From assembly GCA_003008705.1 (NCBI GenBank), contig PDUO01000035.1:378101-442100 (forward strand): DNA of 64,000 nt. Direction: 5' to 3'. The notes beneath the pieces are model-generated. The model made no database searches and was not told where the DNA came from. It saw only the letters and a program-made list of their open reading frames with translations. Origin of the DNA: Pezicula radicicola. Taxonomy: Eukaryota > Ascomycota > Leotiomycetes > Helotiales > Dermateaceae. The position numbers were made by a program, and so were the translations under genes. Positions 55,802 through 64,000 of this stretch are shown here, one piece after another; the first letter of the stretch is position 1; each line of letters opens with the position of its first letter.

Positions 55802-58800
55802 TCAATTCAATTTAGTAAGCAGATCTAGCAGGAATGCTGATTTATCTTCTGGTAAATCAGGAGCCACGCTGCCACGACGTGTCTGGCCAGCACCCGACGC
55901 CAGGCTTCCGACCCTTGACCTGCTCGATGAACCCATAGCTGTCTCCGCCAAAGGAGCTGTAGATGTACCGTCCTTGGGCTGAGCCGTCATTAAGGAAGCG
56001 CCAGGTACAGGGGGAACCTTTCCAAGCATTGAAAGCAGTCTCTGCTGCTGCTCACCAGGTTGGATAGCCTGTCTGTTGGGAGGGGCGGATGAAAAAGCTG
56101 ATGCAGATTGACCCTCGTTCGATTGGGTGCGCAACAGAGAAGCACTAAATTCAGGAGCCTTTCCAAACAGCGAAAGGAGATGTTGCTGTTTGTCCTCTGG
56201 CTGGATGGTCGGCTTGTTGTGAGAACTTCCTGCTGGTACATACGATGCTGGAGTTGCACCAACCTTCGACTGTGTGCGCGATAGAGCACCAGTTGCTGGA
56301 ACTTGCCCCAGAAGGGAAAGGAGATTATGCTCATTCTTGCCAGGTTGACTGGCTTGCCTGGTGAGAGGGACATCGGTACGTGCATGAGATGCTGCAGGAG
56401 ATGTTGTTGAAGGTGTCTTGAACATCGAAAGCAGTTCTTGCTTCTGATTGACGGCCGAGCTGCTTTGTGCTGGTAATATTGGCAATGCTGTAGAGCCCGA
56501 TGGAGTGGCCACAGGAAGTTCTGTAGCCGCAACCACGGGCGATTGCTGCTGTGGACGCTTGAGAATTTGAGGTTGGAAAGGTTTCTCTACATTCTTTTGA
56601 GGCGACTTCTTTCGGATTGTAGGAGCGTTTTTCGTACTGTTTGCAGCAGCTTTACGTGCACTGGCATGTACCTGACGTTCTGATGCAATTCGAGCATGTT
56701 CCGTTTGCTCGGCTGACTGCGGAGCCTGGGGCTGTTGAGGCCGGGCAAGAATCGAAGTAGCCCTGAAAGGTAGAATTACTTCGGGATTCGCTTGTGGTAA
56801 ACCTTCAACGAAGTCATTGTGTACCGCTCTCTTGCCGTTATTGCTGCTAGAAGTAAGAGCAGCTTCTGAAAGTGGCTCCACAGCAGAAAGTTCCACAGCA
56901 GAAGGGGCTGAAGTAGTTGGTAATGAAGTAGCTTCCATTGGTCGTGGAAGATTGGGTGCAGCAGCAGGACTCTTTGGGGCTTTGAACATACCAACCAATA
57001 CTGACATGTGCTTTTCGGTTTCGGCAGTTGGAGCAGCTGTCGAGACTACACCTGATGAGTTGACCATGTCCCAGAGTAATTTTTTACTTTCGGTAGTTGG
57101 CGGAACTGCCGATGCTGTCGTAGGGCTCTTAAATATTTCCAACAATGTTGATTTGTGCTCTCCACTGATGGGTGGTCTAGAAAAGGTCTGGTTGAGGTTG
57201 ATATTGTTTGGTATATTCTGCCGTGTCCCATTCTGGTTTGATAGTAACTCGTTTCTAGGTTGTGAAGGCTCTGCATGGAGCTCCTGTGGCTGAGTTGCCT
57301 GCACAGTGTCTTGTGTGAACTTTCGTAATGGTAGATCACTCGCTCTGTCATCACGGCCATTGAAAACGTTCAGGAGCGCCAGTGAGTGACTTGTCAACTT
57401 GGGTGATTGGTTATTATTAGGTGCTACCATTGGTGCATGAAGACCAGGGAACCGGGGATTCTGCATAGATGAGGCTTCTGCATCTTGACTCAAGGAGGAT
57501 ACTTTGTGTGGCTGCCTTTGCGGTGGTAACGCAGGCGAATGAACTGGAGCTCCTGTGAAAACAGCCTTTTGGACATGTGGAGGCAATGGTTGTGGGTGGA
57601 TCAGAGGCGTTTGATACGATTGTTGAAACTGTTGTGGTCTTGGTACATGCTGAGGCCGTCCTAGACCTTGTTGATATCCAGGTTGGCGAACCCCATCATA
57701 TTGGGCGTAGGGTTGATGTCCAGGATAGTGGGCAGATCCCTGGTTTTGAAAGTTTGCTCCGGATGCTGAATTTGGATGAAATGGGAATGTTGGAGGAGGC
57801 GCCATGCTTGAAAAGTGTGGAGGTCGTGGATGTGAATGATGGGGAGTTTTTGGATCAGGAACATTCGTGTACACAAGGTCTGCTGGAGTTTGTGAAGGAG
57901 CATTGGACGGAGCTTGTGGTGTAGTACCATGAAGGAAGGCAAGAAGTTCGTTGCCTTTCCCAGCTGGCTTGGATCCTGTAGACTGAATTTCACTAAGAGC
58001 CTCAACATGTAAACCCTGGGTTGGGGGGACACGCCCCAGTAGACGATTTAGCTCTGCCGTTGCTCCCTCCAGGGTACCAATCCCCGATACTGATTGCGAG
58101 GCATAATCTGGTTCCTGCACATTTCCATCTGTGGCTTGGTCTTCCTCAGTCAAGAGATCCTCAGTAGCTAGCCCTGCGGAAAGGTACTGGTTGCTTGTAG
58201 AGCGTCTATAGTTCTTTTTCTTTTGCTCAGCCGCTATCCACTTTTTTAAACGCCTAATAAACTGCTCAACCATAAAAAACTTGTTAGGGTTCACAGTGTC
58301 CGCCTGGGGTTGCTGGGGACGGTTTTTTCTATATCCCGGGAGGTCTGCCAAAGGCCACCATGCGATCTTGCTAATTTCCTGCCGCGTTTGGGTCTCGAAG
58401 TGTGTGTCCATAGGCACACCCGTGAAGATAAACATCTTCATTTCTTTGTCTTGGAATTTCAGGTCAATAAAAGGTACTTCGGACTCTCCAATCAAGCCAG
58501 AGGCCCGAATGTCGTAACCTATCTCCTCCCAAACCTCCCTAATAGCACAATCAAGGTCGCCTTCGTCCTTGTTAGTCTTGCCTCTGGGGAAACTCCAGTT
58601 TGCGCTTTTTTTCCAGCCTTTTACTAGTAATATGTGGTCCATAGCCTCATTAAGCAGAATTGCGCCCCTAACAGGTACGCCTTGTTTGTAGTCCATAAAC
58701 ATCTGGAACGCTTGTATCGTACTCTGGTGCGAAAAGACCGACAGCAAAGGGCAGTGTGCGAATATTTTCAAACAGAATGTGCGAAGGGTCATGGCCGGAA

Positions 58801-59105
58801 GAGAGGGATCGAGTGGCCGGATGAAGTCTTCGTAGAACCATTGTGCTTCTTCTACGTGGAAACATATTCGCTGCACTGATGATAGGTCCTCCTCAGGTAA
58901 GTTGATGATGAAGCGTACACATAGGTCGTCGAGCCCTGTCGGCACAGATGTCAGCATGAAGGATTGGCCGGAGGTAAGGCTGCACTGGGTAGCTCATTCG
59001 CATCTTCCTTAGAGGCACTTGCGACAGCAGTCACTTGAGATTTAATTCTTGCTTTCACACATGTCGCTACTCACAGTCTTCTAGCTGCATCTTTGATTCT
59101 GTCAT
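55802..59105 (-). CDS. dcp2: mRNA-decapping enzyme Dcp2
   Basis: Dcp2 removes the m7G cap from mRNA in the cytoplasm. The model is complement(join(55802..58935, 59075..59105)), 1054 aa. The 31-nt first exon encodes MTESKMQLED and splices through W to LDDLCVRFIINLP; without it the family start (WLDDLCVRF) is lost. The N-terminal regulatory domain for Dcp1 binding (EEAQWFYEDFIRPL) precedes the Nudix domain. The Nudix box GKTNKDEGDLDCAIREVWEEIG is at about residues 129-150, with the catalytic Glu pair in REVWEE. A Box-B-like helix follows (FFMVEQFIRRLKKWI). The remaining 750 residues are disordered Pro/Gln/Ser-rich sequence carrying about ten short leucine-rich helical motifs (LLAFLHG, LLEIFKSP, LLSMFKTP, LLSLLGQV, LLSLFGKA, LLSMLGKV, LLDLLTKL). 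These resemble the Edc3-binding motifs known in fission yeast Dcp2. Confidence 0.95.
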
Positions 59106-59888
59106 GTTGCCTTCGCTTTGGCAGCATATCCACGACTCGACTCGGAGTAGATGATGTGGGGAGGCGCAAGACTTGAGCTAGCAAACAGCTTCATGCAGTT
59201 TAGCCAAGAGAGTTGGGACCCGGGCGATGTCAGGACAATAGTGTGGCGAGATGTAGATCAAAGGTACTAGGTATTCGGGCGCGGCAGTTCAGAGTCCCTG
59301 GTGATGGAGATGGAGATGGATAATAAGATGGTTGGAAGAGAGAGTCTGTGTTGCACCACCGTAACCACACTCTATTGGTACGTGTTGTTCGCGGAAGCTG
59401 CTTTCCCAACAAGGATTAGTGGCTTATCGCAGTGGCGCGGGTGGCTGAGCTCTTGGTCTTTGCGGTGAAGATCTGTGGCGCATCAGTGACGTATTTGCGA
59501 TCAGGGCCATATGCGCAAATGCGCCAATAAACAGGTCGGAGACAATCCTACCTGACACCAGCGACACCCAGAGTGAATCATGCTACCACAATCAGGATTA
59601 TTAGAGTTCTGCTTTCTTCAACATAAAAGCCTTCTTGCGACCTTGACCATTCATTGCAAGCGACTTTGAAAAGAAAATTGTCTTTGGGACAAAAATAATA
59701 GCTACAATACCAGCGCTTCCTGAAACAAACCGACAAAGAACGATCACCAACCGAGCTGGATGGTAACGCAGGACACAAAGCCCTTGTCTTCGAGCAGAGC
59801 CATATTTTAGGACCGTTCTCCTCCCTTTCCTTTATTTAAGACAACTTCACACCACTTGTCTGAGCTCCTCAAAGGATAAACAACAACC
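59106..59888. other. Intergenic, divergent promoters of dcp2 and the DUF4112 gene
   Basis: Promoter sequence for both genes is presumed. No RNA gene, repeat or further ORF with coding character was recognised. Confidence 0.55.
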
Positions 59889-60860
59889 ATGACTTCCATA
59901 CTGGCAAAGTACATCTCTACGAGGGTCCTTGGCGAGACCATGCAGAATAACTTTGGAAAGGAGGTAATTGGTATCGCACGCCTTCAATAGATAACCACTA
60001 ATGCTCTTCAGGATCCATATTTCGAATCTGTGCCTGCAACCAGACTAGACGGCAAACCGTCGTCAACGAAGACGAAGAAAGTTCGCAAGGCCTTACCACC
60101 AGGCATCTCTGAGCACGATGGGAAGGTGCTCACGAAAGTCAAACGACGAGCTTACCGTCTGGATATGAGTCTTTTCAATTGCTGTGGGATCAGGTTTGGT
60201 TGGTCAAGTGTGATCGGAATTATTCCTGCGTATGTAAACCTACCAGAACGCGATGTATCTGGGTAATGCTGACTGAGTTCTTCTAGTATTGGAGATGTCC
60301 TTGATGCCTTCATGGCCATGATGGTTCTGAGGACATGCCAACAAGTCGAAGGCGGCCTTCCCGGGGATGTGCTGACGAAGATGTACATCAATATCATACT
60401 GGACTTTGGTATTGGATTAGTTCCATTCTTGGGAGACATTGCAGATGCACTTTTCCGCGCGAATACAAGGAACGCTGTTGTCCTCGAGCATTACCTGAGA
60501 AAGAAGGGTGCCAACAACCTCAAGTCACACGGTCAGCGCATACCAGTTGATCCTACGGACCCTGATGAATTTGACCGACAAGTCTCTGAACAATCTGGCC
60601 CGCCTCCCCGTTACACAACTGCACCACCATCTCGTTCTGGCACCCAGCAGAAGACAAACAGACAAGGTGAATCGCACGCAATGAGGACTTCACATGAACA
60701 AAACAAGAAGAGTGGTGGAGGCTGGTTCAGCGGATTTGGAAGCAAACGCAAGCAGCCAGACATTGAACAGGGACAACGACGAGATGGTGAGCAATCATCA
60801 AGAATACCTGATGATACACCACGTCGACAAAAGTCTACCCTCCAGAAGAATAGACCATGA
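59889..60860 (+). CDS. DUF4112 family protein
   Basis: The model is join(59889..59963, 60012..60229, 60287..60860), 288 aa. The DUF4112 core is at about residues 60-150: RRAYRLDMSLFNCCGIRFGW, VIGIIPAIGDVLDAFMAMMV, KMYINIILDFGIGLVPFLGD and IADALFRANTRN. Two hydrophobic helical hairpins with Gly/Pro turns suggest membrane association. The N-terminal 25 residues (MTSILAKYISTRVLGETMQ) are typical of the fungal members. The C-terminal third is hydrophilic and basic (GSKRKQPDIEQGQRR) and probably disordered. The function of the family is unknown to me. All introns (48 and 57 nt) keep frame. Confidence 0.85.
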
Positions 60861-61790
60861 AGCTACGGGAAGAGATGAACAAACTGTAACGAAGTTGATG
60901 GGCCATGACATTTACATGCCCATGGGCGGTTTTAGCTCAATTTTTACGGAGTGAGAGCTTTGGGAGGCAGGGTTTCCCCATTGTAGTTTTCATTAGTTAC
61001 CTAGATACCAGTCTGCTGTTAAGAATAATACCAAAACGCGTTGATTTTACTCCGTTTAGTAGTTAATGAAGTGATGTCCCGGTATGATTGCGAGTCAATT
61101 GAGCTCATGCAAATGATTTTCAGTAGCTGTGCCAACCCTCCACCATAAAGCACAAAACGCCCAGGCTGGAACCGACGGGGACAAAGTGTTCGATTCAATT
61201 TGCATTCACCCACCAACCCGAGAGGCTGAGAAGCACTGACACAGGGATGCAACAGGCACGCGTCCCTCGTGCGCGCGCGCACTCAGTGCAATTGAGAAAG
61301 TCAGCTAAGAAATAGCATCTGTTTTAGGCATGAAGCGTGAGAACTAACATCACACTATATCGCAAAGCTCCTAATTCCGTCCTCCGTACTTCGTAGTCTG
61401 ACGCTTTGCGGAATTGCAAGGTGAATCATCATGACACGAGAATATCCACTTAGAGACGCGATCTTTCCACATTCAGAACGAGTGCCTGTTTGCTGCCCAG
61501 GATTAAGATCAGATAAGATAACGAAAGTAAAACAGAGCCCGACCCAGCGCAGGGGCTGGTATGCGGGCTTTTGAGTGGCCCAGCCTTTTTGATTTCAAGT
61601 CGCGTCCAAGGGATTTTACCGACGCGACCAACTAGACAGGGGTGGAAAAGAACCTGTACTTATAACGCGTTCTCTTCCATCCTCTCTACCATCTTCATCA
61701 CAACAACGACTTCTTCCTCCTTTTTCCAAAAATACTCAAGTCAATCGCCAATTAAAACCACCAGTACCTCCAATTCTGAAGTCTACCAAC
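60861..61790. other. Intergenic, rnr2 promoter
   Basis: This holds the 3' flank of the DUF4112 gene and the promoter of rnr2. GACGCGA motifs near 61456 and 61621 and a full MluI cell-cycle box at 61665 lie near the gene. Confidence 0.55.
61665..61670. promoter_or_regulatory. MluI cell-cycle box (ACGCGT) upstream of rnr2
   Basis: ACGCGT is the MBF binding core that drives G1/S expression of ribonucleotide reductase genes in yeasts. It lies 121 bp upstream of the start codon. Confidence 0.5.
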
Positions 61791-63221
61791 ATGACTTCTC
61801 AAGTCACCCCATCAAAAGCCGTATGTCAACTTGCCACTCCTCCACCATCAATGTGTTTTGTCAGTAGTTAACAAAGAATTTGCAGGCTGCCTCTGGCATA
61901 GAAGGCCTCAAGATGGAATCTCCCATAAAGAAGCTTAACTTCAATGCTGCCAACAAGGAGAACGCGCCTTTGAACACCTACGCGCCCATCATTGCCGACG
62001 CGGAAATCAAGAAGCCCATTGTCGAAGACGTGTACACAGAGAAGGCAGCTGTTAATGTTGCCCCTGCTATTAAGCCTGAGGAAGCCGACGAGCCCCTCCT
62101 ACAAGAGAACCCTCAACGATTTGTGCTTTTCCCAATCAAGTACCACGAAGTAAGTCGCGTCAGAATAACGCGTCACGCGTAAAGTGCACCGACACTCGCT
62201 AACCAACCTGGTATAGATCTGGCAGATGTACAAGAAGGCTGAAGCATCCTTCTGGACCGCAGAAGAGATTGATCTCTCAAAGGATCTTCACGACTGGAAC
62301 AACAGACTCAATGATGACGAGCGTTACTTTGTTTCCCACGTACTTGCATTCTTCGCCGCATCAGACGGAATTGTCAACGAGAATCTTGTCGAGCGCTTCA
62401 GCGGTGAAGTCCAGATCCCCGAAGCCCGCTGCTTCTATGGTTTCCAAATCATGATGGAGAACATCCACTCCGAGACGTACTCCCTTCTCATCGACACATA
62501 TATCAAGGAACAGGCTCAACGCACATACCTTTTCAATGCCATTGAGACTAGTAAGTTTTTAGCATGTACATTTACCGTGGTCGTTTTTAACATGTTAATA
62601 GTTCCTTGCATCAAGAAGAAGGCCGATTGGGCTGTTAAGTGGATTCAAGACAAGAACTCTACCTTTGCTCAACGTCTTGTTGCTTTCGCTGCTATTGAGG
62701 GCATCTTCTTCAGTGGATCATTTGCCTCTATCTTCTGGCTCAAAAAGCGTGGGCTTATGGCCGGTCTTACCTTCTCCAACGAGCTCATCTCCCGTGATGA
62801 AGGTCTCCACACAGACTTCGCATGCCTCCTCTTCTCCCATTTGAAGCACCGCCCAAGCAAGCAAGCCGTCCAAGATGTCATCACTGAAGCCGTTGAGATC
62901 GAGCAAGAGTTCTTGACTGAGGCACTTCCATGTGCTCTCCTCGGCATGAACGCAACTCTTATGAAACAATACATCGAATTTGTTGCTGACCGTCTTCTCT
63001 TGGCCCTCGGCAACGAGAAGGTCTACAAGTCTGCCAACCCATTTGATTTCATGGAGAATATCTCTCTCGCTGGCAAGACCAACTTCTTCGAGAAGCGTGT
63101 TGGTGACTACCAAAAGGCTGGTGTCATGGCAGGCACACAGAAGAAGCACGAGGATACGGTTGAACAGACTGAGGCGAAGGCTGAGAATGGAGGAGACTTC
63201 AACTTTGATGAAGATTTCTAG
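61791..63221 (+). CDS. rnr2: Ribonucleoside-diphosphate reductase small subunit (R2)
   Basis: R2 holds the di-iron/tyrosyl radical cofactor for reduction of ribonucleotides to deoxyribonucleotides. The model is join(61791..61820, 61886..62149, 62217..62550, 62602..63221), 415 aa. Iron ligands by family comparison are D148 ([13 protein letters not shown]), E179 and H182 ([11 protein letters not shown]), then [12 protein letters not shown] and [14 protein letters not shown]. The radical Tyr is Y186. The N-terminus has the [14 protein letters not shown] segment, including a KEN box. The end NFDEDF binds the large subunit. Intron 3 (62551-62601) is 51 nt with no in-frame stop, so unspliced RNA would keep frame; its removal gives [13 protein letters not shown] as in the family. 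The first exon is 30 nt. Confidence 0.97.
62168..62180. promoter_or_regulatory. Two MluI cell-cycle boxes inside rnr2 intron 2
   Basis: ACGCGT occurs at 62168-62173 and again at 62175-62180, one base apart, within the 67-nt second intron (62150-62216). They may serve as an intragenic MBF element; this is inference. Confidence 0.35.
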
Positions 63222-63836
63222 ATGGCTCGTCCTTATCGGTCTTTCGGCGTTCTTATACCATGTCAGATTTCATTGGTTCTCTTCTCTACTCATATTGTTC
63301 TGCATAGATGGCGGGTCGCCGGGTGCAAACATGTAGATTCTTGTCGGTTAATAATTTTCATTGGGGGCGTTGGTGGGATATGGCGTTGGTCATGAGGGAG
63401 GTTGTATGCTAGGATAACGAACATAGGATATGTAGTTGGGATAACGACTGGGAGTGTGGTATGAAGTAGTTGAGAAATGAAGATAAGATTCTTAATATTC
63501 AATGCTTATAGTAGCATAAGCTTGGTCAAGTGCTTTATGATCACTGGAAATCACTTTTCCCTCCAAATTCTTCATGAGCCTTTGTCGGTGGAGCGATCTG
63601 AATGGCTGGATTGGAGCAGTTGGCGAGAAATGGTGTTTTCTATTCCCGTTCTGCTATTGTGTTTAGTTCTGGGCTCATTCCAATACCCAAATTCCATGAC
63701 CCAACGCGTCGCTATGTATCTTTCCTGCCATTAAGCAGGTATCTCAGCCACGTAGACCGCATAGCTCTACGTTCTGTCGTGTACTTCCCTGACTGCGTGT
63801 TAAAAAGCGAAGAGTCCATGCTACAACATAGCACCC
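63222..63836. other. Intergenic, convergent 3' flanks
   Basis: This lies between rnr2 and the partial gene at the right edge. Nothing recognised. Confidence 0.55.
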
Positions 63837-64000
63837 TCACTTCTTCCCCTTCTTCTTTCCCTTCTTTCCACCAGCGCCTCCCTGTGACTGTCCTGGCGCA
63901 CTTGGCTTTCCACTCTGCGCTTGCTCCACAACCGGCGTCGCAGTCCCAGTCCCCTCACCAGCCTCCACATCCGCCATAACCTCCTCCTTCACTTCCGGCA
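63837..64000 (-). CDS. C-terminal end of an unidentified gene (partial, runs off the window)
   Basis: The minus strand has an open frame from the window edge to a TGA at 63837-63839, 54 residues. It reads as an acidic part (PEVKEEVMADVEAGEG), a Gln/Ser/Gly-rich linker and a strongly basic tail GGAGGKKGKKKGKK. Low-complexity composition and a Lys-rich end suit a real protein terminus, but the family cannot be told from this part. Confidence 0.5.
   Translation of the reverse strand, partial: PEVKEEVMADVEAGEGTGTATPVVEQAQSGKPSAPGQSQGGAGGKKGKKKGKK

Overview
The window is nuclear DNA of a filamentous ascomycete. The signs are short introns (mostly 48-67 nt) with GTRAGT-type donors and CTAAC/CTGAC-like branch points, a set of single-copy fungal genes (palH, dcp2, ste50, tea4/bud14, irc6, LDB19-type arrestin, Zn2Cys6 factor), an RT element decayed by point mutation in the style of RIP, and long gene-poor spacers. 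A leotiomycete (Helotiales-like) is my best guess from the feel of the proteins; this is inference only. No tRNA, rRNA or CRISPR was seen.

Layout. 1-3602: a decayed Ty1/copia retrotransposon and AT-rich DNA. 3603-17541: cox4 (+), an HMT1-type ABC half-transporter (-), ceramide synthase lag1 (-) and pH sensor palH (-), with a 4.5 kb gene-free stretch between the transporter and lag1. 17542-22001: a second gene-free stretch with repeat remnants. 22002-31355: tea4/bud14 (+), ste50 (+), gep4 (-), smd3 (+), irc6 (+). 31483-37055: rad5 (-) carrying a MITE inside an intron, and divergent ndufaf6 (+). 37734-41427: a SAM-like orphan between two MITE copies, then a divergent pair, isoorotate decarboxylase (-) and thymine 7-hydroxylase (+). 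42346-49200: an arrestin-like adaptor (-), 5 kb without recognisable genes, and one candidate small gene. 49594-64000: a Zn2Cys6 regulator (-), cwf23-like J-protein (+), iba57 (-), dcp2 (-), a DUF4112 protein (+), ribonucleotide reductase small subunit (+) and the C-terminus of an unidentified gene (-).

How genes work together. The clearest pathway link is the divergent pair at 38717-41427: thymine 7-hydroxylase oxidises thymine stepwise to isoorotate and isoorotate decarboxylase yields uracil, so the whole thymine-to-uracil salvage route sits on one 517 bp bidirectional promoter. The other genes are mostly housekeeping with no operon-like logic, although several act in mitochondria (cox4, gep4, ndufaf6, iba57).

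The most unusual structural feature is a family of small TA-flanked inverted-repeat elements whose core is a tandem 18-bp repeat (GTRAGTTACYCAAATCAA). Two intact copies (142 and 161 bp, 4 and 5 units) and several degenerate or TIR-less copies are scattered in the window. Exon-intron models were built by hand from reading frame and splice consensus; no RNA or database evidence was available.
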